From the NCBI RefSeq assembly GCF_000385925.1, contig NC_021175.1, forward strand, positions 1,776,213-1,840,212: a stretch of DNA of 64,000 nucleotides, given 5' to 3'. The number at the start of each line of letters is the position of its first letter. The stretch's first letter is position 1. The DNA comes from Streptococcus cristatus AS 1.3089. Lineage in GTDB: Bacteria; Bacillota; Bacilli; Lactobacillales; Streptococcaceae. Made by a program: the position numbers and the translations under genes. Shown one piece after another: positions 46,242 to 56,764 of the stretch. Below the pieces are notes generated by a model. It saw only the letters and a list, made by a program, of their open reading frames with translations, was not told where the DNA came from and ran no database searches.

Positions 46242-47222
46242 ATGAAACAAGTATTTTTATCAACAACAACCGAATTCAAGGAAATTGATACACTTGAATC
46301 GGGAACTTGGATCAATATGGTCAATCCTTCCCAGAATGAATCTTTAGAAATCGCAAATGCTTTTGGCATTGATATTGCTGACTTACGAGCACCACTCGAT
46401 GCCGAGGAAATGTCTCGGGTTACCATCGAAGATGACTACACCTTGATTATCGTGGATGTGCCCATCACAGAGGAACGGAATAACCAGACTTACTATGTCA
46501 CCATCCCGCTTGGTATTATCATCACGGAAGATGCCATCATCACGACCTGCTTGGAAAAATTGCCCCTGCTCGATATTTTCATCAATCGACAACTGCGCAA
46601 CTTTTACACTTTCATGCGATCACGTTTTATCTTTCAGATTCTCTACCGCAATGCCGAGCTCTATCTGACGGCCCTGCGTTCCATTGACCGTAAGAGCGAG
46701 CAGATTGAGAGCCAATTGCACCAGTCGACTCGAAATGAAGAACTGATTGAGCTCATGGAGTTGGAAAAAACCATCGTCTATTTCAAGGCTTCCCTCAAAA
46801 CCAACGAGCGCGTGATCAAAAAATTGACCAGTGCCACCAGCAATATCAAAAAATATCTGGAAGATGAGGACTTGCTGGAAGACACCCTGATTGAGACCCA
46901 GCAGGCCATTGAGATGGCTGATATTTATGGAAACATCCTCCACAGCATGACAGATACTTTTGCGTCCATCATTTCCAACAACCAGAACAATGTCATGAAG
47001 ACACTGGCCTTAGTAACCGTTGTTATGTCCATCCCGACCATGCTCTTCTCAGCCTATGGGATGAACTTCAAAGATAATGAACTACCTCTAAATGGTGAGC
47101 CCCATGCCTTCTGGATTATCATGTTTATCGCCTTTGCTCTGAGCGGCTCTCTAACCCTCTACCTCTTCCATAAAAATTATTCTAACCACCAGAAAGGACC
47201 ACCATGTCACAAGTATTATTAG
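46242..47222 (+). CDS. corA: CorA-family magnesium transporter
   Basis: Pentameric Mg2+ channel of the CorA type. The 326-residue protein has a long cytoplasmic alpha/beta domain and stalk helix, then two C-terminal membrane helices with the GMN signature in SAYGMNFKDNE. AGGAGG precedes the ATG at 46242 (MKQVFLSTTTEF). The C-terminus runs 19 bases into the next gene and ends HKNYSNHQKGPPCHKYY. Relatives I recall end soon after HKK-W-F, so a one-base loss in the A run near 47172 may have bypassed the ancestral stop. Confidence 0.93.
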   Translation: MKQVFLSTTTEFKEIDTLESGTWINMVNPSQNESLEIANAFGIDIADLRAPLDAEEMSRVTIEDDYTLIIVDVPITEERNNQTYYVTIPLGIIITEDAIITTCLEKLPLLDIFINRQLRNFYTFMRSRFIFQILYRNAELYLTALRSIDRKSEQIESQLHQSTRNEELIELMELEKTIVYFKASLKTNERVIKKLTSATSNIKKYLEDEDLLEDTLIETQQAIEMADIYGNILHSMTDTFASIISNNQNNVMKTLALVTVVMSIPTMLFSAYGMNFKDNELPLNGEPHAFWIIMFIAFALSGSLTLYLFHKNYSNHQKGPPCHKYY

Positions 47223-47878
47223 ACAAACTAACCAAGAAAAATAAGGAATTTCTCCACATTGCTACTCATCAACTCCTCAAAGATGGCAAATCCGATGAAG
47301 AAGTGAAAGCAATCTTAGAAGAAATCATTCCAAACATTTTAGAAAACCAAGCCAAGGGTATCCCTGCCCGTGCTCTCTATGGGGCACCAACTTACTGGGC
47401 ATCTTCTCTCACTGCTAAGGAGCGCTATGATGCCGAGCATCCTAAGCAAAATGATGATCCAAAATGGATGATGCTGGATTCCGTCCTCTTCATTTTCGGT
47501 TTCTTCACCGTTCTGACTTCCATCGTCAATTTAGCATCTTCTAAACCCTCTGTTTACGGCATGACGACACTTGTCTTTGGTAGTATTGTCGGCGGTCTCG
47601 CTTTCTACGCCCTCTATCATTTCGTTTACCGTTTCTACGGACCAGACACTGACCGTAGCCAACGACCACATCTACTCAAATCTATCCTTATCATGCTAGT
47701 AGCCATTGCTCTTTGGACCCTTTCAATCGTTGGTTCTAGCTTACTACCCGACTCTCTCAACCCGCATTTATCAAACATCATTGTTGCCATCATCGGAGGG
47801 ATCACCCTAGCACTTCGTTTCTACCTCAAGAAACGCTTCAATATCAAGAGTGCAACCATGGGGCCAGCCAAATATTAA
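47204..47878 (+). CDS. DUF1129 family membrane protein
   Basis: The 224-residue protein has a soluble N-terminal region with the family pattern KKNKEFLHIATHQLLKDGKSDEEVKAIL...AKGIPARALYGAPTYWA, and four predicted membrane helices from about residue 88 (LDSVLFIFGFFTVLTSIVNL onward). Function is not known. It starts inside the end of corA (19-base overlap) with AAAGGA upstream, so the two are translationally linked; this pairing is common in streptococci. Confidence 0.88.
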   Translation: MSQVLLDKLTKKNKEFLHIATHQLLKDGKSDEEVKAILEEIIPNILENQAKGIPARALYGAPTYWASSLTAKERYDAEHPKQNDDPKWMMLDSVLFIFGFFTVLTSIVNLASSKPSVYGMTTLVFGSIVGGLAFYALYHFVYRFYGPDTDRSQRPHLLKSILIMLVAIALWTLSIVGSSLLPDSLNPHLSNIIVAIIGGITLALRFYLKKRFNIKSATMGPAKY

Positions 47879-47887
47879 ACAGCATAG

Positions 47888-47915
47888 AAAAGAGGTTATA
47901 AACCTCTTTTATTTT
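47888..47915. terminator. Terminator between DUF1129 gene and GNAT gene
   Basis: AAAAGAGGTT/AACCTCTTTT with a 4-base loop and T-rich flank; it can serve both convergent genes. Confidence 0.85.
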
Positions 47916-48418
47916 ACTCTTTTTGAAAAGTATAACACCAACTCATCGTTATTCTCGCACGAAGCATAGGGGGTGAGTGGCTGATTTTGAAACCAAACTC
48001 CTGATCCATCTGGAATATAACCGCGACCTACATACAGTCGTTGTGCTGGACCATAGCCTTTATGCAGCCCAACACCCAAACTGATCACATCTGAATAATT
48101 CTGAGCCACTTGCTCTGCTTTGTTCAATAAAGCCGTGCCAATTCCTCGCTTTTGGAAACTTTCAAAAACATTAAAATCAGTTAACTCAGGATAAAGGCCA
48201 GCAAAGGGGCCATGCTTTGCCAATGGAATAACTGTAATGTAACCAGCCAAAGATTCCCTAATAACCGCCACCAAAACTTGGCGCTCACCCGCCTCTTGCT
48301 CCAGAAAGTAGTTTTTTAAAATCTCTCTCCGGCCAGGCCAGCCTTGCTGGATAAAAGCATTCGATAAGCCTTCAATATCCTCAAAAAACATCTTCCTGAT
48401 GGCTAGTGCTTCTGTCAT
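47909..48418 (-). CDS. GNAT-family N-acetyltransferase
   Basis: The 169-residue protein has the GNAT acetyl-CoA loop in FESFQKRGIGTALLNKAEQVA (Q/RxxGxG/A) and the conserved LGVGLHKGYGPAQRLYVGRGYIPDG segment. It resembles small-molecule or protein acetyltransferases; the substrate is unknown. Single gene, convergent with the DUF1129 gene and 97 bases downstream of rpsR. Confidence 0.85.
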   Translation of the reverse strand: MTEALAIRKMFFEDIEGLSNAFIQQGWPGRREILKNYFLEQEAGERQVLVAVIRESLAGYITVIPLAKHGPFAGLYPELTDFNVFESFQKRGIGTALLNKAEQVAQNYSDVISLGVGLHKGYGPAQRLYVGRGYIPDGSGVWFQNQPLTPYASCENNDELVLYFSKRVK

Positions 48419-48483
48419 GGCAATCCTCCCATATCTTGATCGTTTCTTCTATTATAGCACTGTCCCTTTCTATCATCAAGATA

Positions 48484-48512
48484 GCAAAAATCCCTGCTAG
48501 AAGCAGGGACTC
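48484..48512 (-). terminator. Terminator of rpsF-ssb-rpsR
   Basis: On the minus strand GTCCCTGCT/AGCAGGGAT forms a 8-9 bp stem with a 3-base loop followed by TTTTTGC. Confidence 0.9.
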
Positions 48513-48515
48513 TCA

Positions 48516-48755
48516 TTAGTCTTCATTTACGAAAGGCATCAAAGCCATTACGCGAGCGCGTTTGATAGCTGTTGTTACTTTACGTTGGTTTTTAGCTGAA
48601 GTTCCTGTTACACGACGAGGAAGGATTTTCCCACGTTCTGAAACGAAACGGCTAAGAAGCTCAGTATCTTTGTAATCAACATATTCAATCTTGTTTGCTG
48701 CGATGTAATCAACTTTTTTACGGCGTTTGAATCCGCCACGACGTTGTTGAGCCAT
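48516..48755 (-). CDS. rpsR: 30S ribosomal protein S18
   Basis: Small basic ribosomal protein of 79 residues with the S18 pattern [50 protein letters not shown]. Forms a heterodimer with S6 on the 30S platform. Last gene of the conserved rpsF-ssb-rpsR operon. Confidence 0.98.
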   Translation of the reverse strand: MAQQRRGGFKRRKKVDYIAANKIEYVDYKDTELLSRFVSERGKILPRRVTGTSAKNQRKVTTAIKRARVMALMPFVNED

Positions 48756-48795
48756 GTTATTCTCCTTTATATTATAGTTCTAGTTTTGTCCATTA

Positions 48796-49290
48796 TTAGA
48801 ATGGTAAATCATCGTCTGAAATGTCCATTGGATTTGAATTGCCAAATGGGCTTTCATCACGAGAAAAATTCGGTACTTGGTTGAATGAGTCAGCACTTCC
48901 ATAGCTTGGTGCAGAATTTCCACCGAAGCCACCGCCACCAAAGCCAGCTGAAGCCTGCCCTTCACGGCTTGCACGACTTTCCAGAAGCTGGAAGTTGTCT
49001 GCAACGACTTCTGTGACATAGACACGCTGGCCTTGCTGATTGTCGTAGTTACGAGTCTGAATGCGACCAGTAATTCCGATTAGAGCGCCTTTTTTGGCCC
49101 AATTAGCAAGATTTTCTGCCTGCTGACGCCAGATAACAACATTGATAAAGTCCGCTTCACGCTCACCACTTTGATTTTTAAAGTTGCGATTAACAGCTAG
49201 AGTAAAGGTTGCGACCGCTTGGTTCTGCGGTGTATAGCGAAGTTCAGCATCACGGGTCATACGTCCCACAAGTACAACGTTATTAATCAT
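48796..49290 (-). CDS. ssb: Single-stranded DNA-binding protein
   Basis: The 164-residue SSB has an N-terminal OB fold ([66 protein letters not shown]), a glycine-rich linker and the acidic C-terminal tip DISDDDLPF used to recruit repair proteins. It lies between rpsF and rpsR, as in most Firmicutes. Confidence 0.98.
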   Translation of the reverse strand: MINNVVLVGRMTRDAELRYTPQNQAVATFTLAVNRNFKNQSGEREADFINVVIWRQQAENLANWAKKGALIGITGRIQTRNYDNQQGQRVYVTEVVADNFQLLESRASREGQASAGFGGGGFGGNSAPSYGSADSFNQVPNFSRDESPFGNSNPMDISDDDLPF

Positions 49291-49301
49291 AATTTACCTT
49301 C

Positions 49302-49592
49302 TTAAGCGTCAAGTTTGACGATCATGTGACGAAGAATGTCAGCGTTGATTTTTGAAAGACGGTCAAACTCTTTAAGAGCTGCATCGTTGTTTGCTTCAAC
49401 GTTAACGATGTGGTAAAGTCCTTCACGGAAATCTTGGATTTCGTATGCAAGACGACGTTTTTCCCAGTCTTTTGATTCAACAACAGTTGCACCGTTGTCA
49501 GTCAAGATAGAGTCAAAGCGTGCTACCAAAGCGTTTTTAGCTTCTTCTTCAATGTTTGGACGAATAATATAAAGAATTTCGTATTTAGCCAT
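49302..49592 (-). CDS. rpsF: 30S ribosomal protein S6
   Basis: The 96-residue S6 protein shows [19 protein letters not shown] and [22 protein letters not shown]. First gene of rpsF-ssb-rpsR with AAGGAGG upstream. Its leader has structure that could bind the S6:S18 complex. Confidence 0.98.
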   Translation of the reverse strand: MAKYEILYIIRPNIEEEAKNALVARFDSILTDNGATVVESKDWEKRRLAYEIQDFREGLYHIVNVEANNDAALKEFDRLSKINADILRHMIVKLDA

Positions 49593-49620
49593 TGATATGT
49601 TCCTCCTTTTGGTCTAATGA

Positions 49621-49695
49621 CCCCAAGTCGCTGCAAGGGGTAAGTGAGGTTCACTCACAAATAATAATTATACTAGATTTCCTTGCAAATAGCAA
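49621..49695 (-). promoter_or_regulatory. rpsF promoter and structured leader
   Basis: TTGCTA (49695-49690), 17-base spacer, TATAAT (49672-49667). The leader then forms GTGAG/CTCAC (49658-49644) and CCCC/GGGG around 12 bases (49640-49621). S6:S18 autoregulatory leaders are known in this position, but I could not identify the conserved CCG bulge with confidence. Confidence 0.55.
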
Positions 49696-49768
49696 GAATA
49701 AATTTCGCTTTTCTTTGAATGATCTGCCAAAGCATTTCATCAGCTAGATAAAGCATAGCATCCAGTGA

Positions 49769-51765
<1,997 letters not shown>

Positions 51766-51776
<11 letters not shown>

Positions 51777-52713
51777 CAGGCAATTCCTTGGTTTTGGAGA
51801 CAATCAAACGGTACTGATTCTCAAAGAGGGGCACCAAGTCTTCCAAGTCCTCTTCAAGACAGAGAACCTTGACATTAGGACCAGCGTCCATGGTGAAATA
51901 GCAACGATGCCCCTGGCTTCGGAGCTGGCGAACAAAGTCCATCGCAGCATAGCTTTCCTCTGTCAGATAAGTAAATGGAGGCGTAGCTGTCTCTGTCGTT
52001 GCATGCATCCGCAAGGCATTCTCCTCGGTCAACTGCCCAACTTTCTCAAAATCATTATCCTTTAGGTAGGCCATCATATCCTGATAATCCTGAGCTGACT
52101 GGTCAATCCAAGCTTGAAAATTTTTGGAAGTTTCAGCACAAACTTGCATACCGAGTCGACTAGAAATCGGCTTTTTCTCATCATGAAGCACCAACATAAT
52201 CATGGCTAGCTTCAGGTCGGTTTGCGCAGGATAAATTGCTCCGCTATCCTTGTCCCATGCTGCCAAAGGACCAAAAAAGGAGCGGGCTGACGAACCTGAA
52301 GCAAACTTGGCCAACTGGGCCAGCTCCTCGGTACTGTAATGAGTTCCAAAATAAGCATCACAAGCCTTGACCAGAGCAGATAAGCCGCTGGAACTAGAGG
52401 ATAAACCTGCCGCTGTAGGCATATTGTTACTGGTGTCAATCCGAACCCAATCATTTGGCTCCGTCCGAAAACGATCAATAATTCGACTGACTTTGGCATG
52501 CTCTTCTGGGCTTTGCAGTTGCCCGTCGATATAAAATTCATCGCCAGCAGCCTCAGCCGCAAGCGGACTTAACTGGGTTTGGGTGTACATGTTTTCTAAA
52601 GTCAAGGAAATACTGCTGGTAGCAGGAATCATCCGCTCGGCATCCGCCTTGCCCCAATACTTGACAATAGCAATATTGGCGTAAGACTTGACACTTACAG
52701 ACTTTCTATCCAT
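51766..52713 (-). CDS. mvaD: Diphosphomevalonate decarboxylase
   Basis: ATP-dependent decarboxylation yielding isopentenyl diphosphate. The 315-residue GHMP-fold enzyme has SYANIAIVKYWGKADAERMIPATSSISLTL at the start, the phosphate loop NMPTAAGLSSSSSGLSALVKA, and DAGPNVKVLC near the C-terminus (catalytic Asp in TMDAGPN). It overlaps mvaK1 by 19 bases at its start. Confidence 0.96.
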
Positions 52714-53573
52714 ATATTGCTGGCTCCTTTCTCTCTCAAAAGACGGGCTAGATCTTCCGCCTCTTTCTTTTCTTTTATTAGCACAATTACACAGCCACCT
52801 AGGCCGCCGCCGCTCATTTTAGCTCCGAGAGCTCCATTTTCAAGCGCCTGCTCGACCAAGTCATCAGATAGCTGGCAGGAAACTCCCAACTGGGCCAGTT
52901 TGCCGTGCGCCTTGGTCATGGCCTGTCCCATCGTCAGCAAATCCTTGAGTTGGATCGCCTTTTCAACGATTTTTGTCAGATTTCCCAACTCCTGTAAAAG
53001 GGGCAGAGCCTCCTGACCCAAGCTTTCTACCTTTTTGATGGCTTCCCGCGTATGTCCGTGAATACCCGTATCCGCAATCAGCAGATAAGCGCCCAAATCT
53101 AGCTCAATTTCTGAAAATCCGACATTACGGATAAACTTGATAGCTACATCACTAAGGCAGGTCTTGGCATCTAGACCGCTAGGATTCATATGGGCAATCA
53201 TCTCTGCCCGATTGGCCAGAATTTCCAGTGTCTCATGATCCAAGGCTTCTTCGAAGTAGTCAAAAACCGCACGAATGGCTGCAATGCTGACAGCAGCAGA
53301 CGAACCCATGCCCCGTTTTTCTGGCACCATAGAATCCACTTGACAACGAATCTGAGCGCCTTGCTTCCCTAAGTGCTCCAGACAGGCAAATACAGCCATG
53401 GACAAGGTATCTTGCTCGTAGAGAGTCCAAGGCTTCTCAGAAGGGAATACCTGACAAGTCACTTCGATATTGTTGAGAGGCAAAGCCAAGGCTGGATAGC
53501 CATAGACCACCGAATGCTCCCCCATCAGAATAATCTTGCTATGTGCCCTGCCGACACCCTTCTCTTTCGTCAT
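52695..53573 (-). CDS. mvaK1: Mevalonate kinase
   Basis: First kinase acting on mevalonate. The 292-residue GHMP kinase has the substrate motif KIILMGEHSVVYGYPALALPL, the ATP loop PEKRGMGSSAAVSIAAIRA, the catalytic-Asp segment GLDAKTCLSD and the C-terminal AKMSGGGLGGCVI. First gene of mvaK1-D-K2-fni, with all junctions overlapping, indicating tight co-translation. It follows a terminator that closes the serine-hydrolase gene. In relatives this enzyme is feedback-inhibited by diphosphomevalonate. Confidence 0.96.
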   Translation of the reverse strand: MTKEKGVGRAHSKIILMGEHSVVYGYPALALPLNNIEVTCQVFPSEKPWTLYEQDTLSMAVFACLEHLGKQGAQIRCQVDSMVPEKRGMGSSAAVSIAAIRAVFDYFEEALDHETLEILANRAEMIAHMNPSGLDAKTCLSDVAIKFIRNVGFSEIELDLGAYLLIADTGIHGHTREAIKKVESLGQEALPLLQELGNLTKIVEKAIQLKDLLTMGQAMTKAHGKLAQLGVSCQLSDDLVEQALENGALGAKMSGGGLGGCVIVLIKEKKEAEDLARLLREKGASNIWIESL

Positions 53574-53673
53574 ACTTTCTCTCTATTTCTTCCTTCTATC
53601 TTCTATATTTTAATATACTTTTGGAAAAAAAGCGATTTTTTCCTGTTTTGATCGGCCAAGGCAAGTCGAACAG

Positions 53674-53701
53674 TCAAAAACTCCAAGCAAGTGCCGGAGT
53701 T
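53674..53701 (-). terminator. Terminator of the cppA-serine hydrolase unit
   Basis: On the minus strand AACTCC/GGAGTT with an 11-base loop is followed by TTTTGACTG; about 50 bases past the stop. Confidence 0.65.
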
Positions 53702-53752
53702 CTATCCTATTTCATCATCAGTGACTGGCCTTTAGCTTCGGTAGGGCGGCCA

Positions 53753-54685
53753 CTACCACTCTTTCCTGATTAAATCCATCAGTTCATTGCGGTCTAAAAT
53801 CCATTGGGCACGTTCATCCTTCTCATAGGTGCGATTGGACAGAAAGATTGCAGCTTTCTGCTCCGCCCGATTGTACATGATAAAAGTACCCGTATAGCCA
53901 GTATGATCCAGCCATTTCCCCTCCAAATTCCAAGCCAGACTGCGTGTCTTGCCCGGCTCTGAAGCAAAGTTTTGGCTCAATTTCTCTGCAAATTCATCCT
54001 GCAAATAATGCTCTAAAAAGATCTGCAAATCCTCAAGCGTTGAAAAAAGCCCGGCACTCCCAGCATGCTGGCCTAAGACACGCGCTTTGGGATCATGAAC
54101 CACACCCGCTTTAACACCACGAACAGTCGGAACCGCAGAAGCTACTGGTCCAAAGCTAGTTTTCCGCATCGCCCATGGCTGAAAAATCTTTTCTGCAAAT
54201 AACCTGTCCAAATCCTCCCCATAGATCTCCTCCAGCATAAAGCCCAGCAGGAGAAAGTTGACATCTGTATAATGGAAGGTTTTATCATCCCGCACTGTCA
54301 AGCTATTGAGAGCCGCCTTTAATTCTTGAGCATTGAGCTTGTCCCGATTGGGAATAAAGGGATCGAGCCCAGAAGTATGGGTCAAAAGCTGGCGCAGGGT
54401 CACCCGATCATCATGAAAGGCAGGATAATATCGCCGCAAAGGCGCATCTATATCCAAGTCACCACTCTGAAACAGAAATGCCACCAAGGTCCCTACTCCG
54501 ACAACCTTGCTGACACTGGCTAGATCATAAACCAGACCTGCTCGCGTTACTGATTGATTGGCTGGGTCTGCCAAGCCCAGATAGAAACTCTGCCAGTGCC
54601 CATCTCGATAAAGAGACAAACTAGCCCCAGGATAAAGCCCCGCAGCAAGCTGCTGATCTATCTTTTCTAAAATCCGCTGGGTCAT
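53753..54685 (-). CDS. Serine hydrolase of the beta-lactamase/class C family
   Basis: The 310-residue protein has the S-x-x-K motif as S57-V-S-K60 in YDLASVSKVVGVGT, a Tyr motif YTDVN near residue 143, and the third motif HTGYTGT near residue 265. These match beta-lactamase-related hydrolases, EstB-type esterases and D-alanyl peptidases. There is no signal peptide, so it is likely cytoplasmic and not a secreted beta-lactamase. Its ATG overlaps the cppA stop by 4 bases. The natural substrate is unknown. Confidence 0.85.
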   Translation of the reverse strand: MTQRILEKIDQQLAAGLYPGASLSLYRDGHWQSFYLGLADPANQSVTRAGLVYDLASVSKVVGVGTLVAFLFQSGDLDIDAPLRRYYPAFHDDRVTLRQLLTHTSGLDPFIPNRDKLNAQELKAALNSLTVRDDKTFHYTDVNFLLLGFMLEEIYGEDLDRLFAEKIFQPWAMRKTSFGPVASAVPTVRGVKAGVVHDPKARVLGQHAGSAGLFSTLEDLQIFLEHYLQDEFAEKLSQNFASEPGKTRSLAWNLEGKWLDHTGYTGTFIMYNRAEQKAAIFLSNRTYEKDERAQWILDRNELMDLIRKEW

Positions 54686-55419
54686 AGTTGCTCAAACCAT
54701 AGTTCAATATTACTTTGATCTTGGCTGACCAAGAATTTTTTAGATTTAGGGACAAAAAACTCCTGTGTCGCAAAAATCGATGACAGTTGTTCCACATCAA
54801 AGTCCGCCACCAAACATTTGAGCATGGCCAAATCCCAAGTTTTCGTATTATCAGCTGTCAAATCTTCTCCTTGGGCTTCCTGTACATCTAGGAAATCCAA
54901 GACATTGCTTACTGGCTGATAGAAGTCCTTGACAGCCTGCAAATCTGGAGCACGAAGCTCGATCTTTTCCACTTCAAATTGACTCAAGCCGATAAAATCG
55001 TCCTGCACTTCAAATGCAGGAGTTTCTTGGACTGGTTGCAGACAAGTCAACTTCTCTTCCGCATGGAGCAAGATACGATCACCTTCTGGGGAAATCGCTT
55101 CAAAAGCATATCCTTTCTCCCCACGATACAAATTGTCAATTTGGATTCCTCGAGCCAGCAAAGCCTCAATTTCTGCCACTTTTGCCACCTTGATTACTAA
55201 GCGAGCCAATTTCTTTGCTCCTTTAACTCGACGAGAGCGCATGCTTGGAGATTCTTCTAAAACCAATCTTTCTGTTCTGGTTTGATCGCCCAAAGACAAC
55301 TGGGCTCCTTCTTCTAATAGGGATTTCATCCCCAGCGTTTTAACATAGAAATCTTGATTTAGGTTCCGATTATTTACTTTTATTACTGGAACGATTCTTG
55401 CCACATGATTTACACTCAT
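54682..55419 (-). CDS. cppA: CppA-family protein (two VOC-like domains)
   Basis: The 245-residue protein matches the streptococcal CppA family, named for a reported C3-degrading activity. The sequence itself looks like two glyoxalase/VOC-fold halves: residues about 8-115 (IVPVIKVNNRNLNQDFYVKTLGMK...GDRILLHAE) and about 145-245 (IELRAPDLQAVKDFY...). No protease motif and no signal peptide are visible, so a metal-binding VOC role is at least as likely. GGAGG precedes the ATG at 55419. It is translationally coupled to the serine hydrolase. Confidence 0.82.
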   Translation of the reverse strand: MSVNHVARIVPVIKVNNRNLNQDFYVKTLGMKSLLEEGAQLSLGDQTRTERLVLEESPSMRSRRVKGAKKLARLVIKVAKVAEIEALLARGIQIDNLYRGEKGYAFEAISPEGDRILLHAEEKLTCLQPVQETPAFEVQDDFIGLSQFEVEKIELRAPDLQAVKDFYQPVSNVLDFLDVQEAQGEDLTADNTKTWDLAMLKCLVADFDVEQLSSIFATQEFFVPKSKKFLVSQDQSNIELWFEQL

Positions 55420-55439
55420 AACTTCCTCCGAACCATTTT

Positions 55440-55468
55440 ATTGTAATAGATTTTCATATTTTTTACAA
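55440..55468 (-). promoter_or_regulatory. Promoter of cppA
   Basis: TTGTAA (55468-55463), 17-base spacer, TACAAT (55445-55440) on the minus strand, about 20 bases before the start. Confidence 0.7.
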
Positions 55469-55579
55469 GAAATTATGCGCAATCCAACAATTTTCAGAAC
55501 ATTTCCACTATCCTAATTAAACAAGTCAAAAAGTATAAAATATATGGTAATTCCCCACTACTCAAAGGTTGACAAAAAA

Positions 55580-55754
55580 GAGGCTGGGACAAAAGTCCTA
55601 GCCTCTCAATTGTCTTTGGATTATCGAGCAAGACGCAGTGGTTGAGTGGGCTCTATTACGCTGATTTCATCAGCTTTTACAGCCCTACTCAACTGTGCGG
55701 AGGTGGGACAACGAAATCGAATTCTAACGAATTCCCCATTTCTGTCCCACTCTC
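55580..55754 (+). repeat. 175-bp three-hairpin repeat, copy 3
   Basis: Same orientation as copy 1 and identical in length, with about six substitutions. It ends 12 bases from the gla stop codon at 55766. One of the changes (CGATTTC to CCATTTC) removes a pair in the third hairpin. Confidence 0.9.
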
Positions 55755-55765
55755 TTCGATAGATA

Positions 55766-56662
55766 TTATCCGTAAATTGCTTTAAACAAAGCTACTGCTG
55801 TGATACCTGCAAGAATTGGTGCCACAACTGGTACCCAAGAATACCACCATTTTGAATCACCCTTGTGTTCACCAAGGATTGATTTTGGCAAGATAAAGTG
55901 CAGGATACGAGGTCCAAGGTCACGGGCTGGGTTAAGACCTGGTCCAGTAGGGCCTCCAACTGAAGTTACCAAGGCCATAACAAGGAAACCAAGCGCCAAG
56001 TGAGCAACAGCAGATGATCCATTTGTTGCTTGTGCAAATGTATTATGAATCAGACTTTGAACATCCGATTCTGCTACTTTTTGACCAGCTTGAGCTGCTT
56101 GAAGAGCTTGTTGTTGTACATTCTTCTCGATAAGAACCTTCAATTCCGCACCGAAGTGAAGTTTAGTCATGCCCATCGCTGCAAAGAAAAGAACAAATGA
56201 ACCAACAAACTCATTGATAAAGCCATTGATTGTTGCTGCTTTACGAGATTCAGCTGTTCCGTGATCTAGGCTTGAAATGGTTGAGAAAGTACCCAAGATA
56301 TTGTTTGGATTTTCTGTTTTCAAGTAGTAAGGGCGGTGTGTCGCTACGACCAAAGCCTGTCCGAAGATAGCACCCAAAACTTGAGCAATAATATAAGGAG
56401 CTACCTGAGCCCATGGGAAGTAACCGCTAATTGCAAGCCCTAAAGTAAAAGCAGGGTTGATGTGGTTACCTGAGGTATTTCCAAACATCAGAGCTGGAAT
56501 CATAACCCCCATACCGTAACCAACGGCAATGACTAACCAGCCACTTTGATGACCTTTAGTTCCTTTTAATTCAACATTGGCAACAGCACCATTCCCCAAA
56601 ATAATAAGGATAGCTGTCCCTAAAAATTCCGTGGCATATTTAATAGCCCAACTGAAATCCAT
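55766..56662 (-). CDS. gla: Glycerol facilitator/aquaporin (Gla type)
   Basis: Six-helix MIP channel for glycerol and water. The 298-residue protein has both NPA boxes (SGNHINPAFTLGLA and GPGLNPARDLGPR). An unusually long, polar loop of about 45 residues (VLIEKNVQQQALQAAQAGQ...) lies between helices 4 and 5. Length and sequence resemble the lactococcal aquaglyceroporin. It is divergent from pepX with interlocking promoters. Confidence 0.94.
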   Translation of the reverse strand: MDFSWAIKYATEFLGTAILIILGNGAVANVELKGTKGHQSGWLVIAVGYGMGVMIPALMFGNTSGNHINPAFTLGLAISGYFPWAQVAPYIIAQVLGAIFGQALVVATHRPYYLKTENPNNILGTFSTISSLDHGTAESRKAATINGFINEFVGSFVLFFAAMGMTKLHFGAELKVLIEKNVQQQALQAAQAGQKVAESDVQSLIHNTFAQATNGSSAVAHLALGFLVMALVTSVGGPTGPGLNPARDLGPRILHFILPKSILGEHKGDSKWWYSWVPVVAPILAGITAVALFKAIYG

Positions 56663-56685
56663 CTAATTTCTCCTTTAAAATTTTT

Positions 56686-56726
56686 TAGACAATCTATATT
56701 TTATCAAGTATAATGGATAATGTAAA
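56686..56726. promoter_or_regulatory. Interlocking divergent promoters of gla and pepX
   Basis: Minus strand for gla: TTTACA (56726-56721), 17-base spacer, TAAAAT (56703-56698). Plus strand for pepX: TAGACA (56686-56691), 17-base spacer, TATAAT (56709-56714). The two core promoters overlap almost completely, so polymerase binding to one should exclude the other. Confidence 0.75.
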
Positions 56727-56764
56727 GGTCATTTTAAACAAAAATAAGAAAAAGAGGGAAAAAT

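Noticed and set aside
53753..54685. Annotating the SxxK protein as an antibiotic beta-lactamase.
   Set aside because: It lacks a signal peptide and the sequence is closer to generic serine hydrolases/esterases; no resistance role can be supported.
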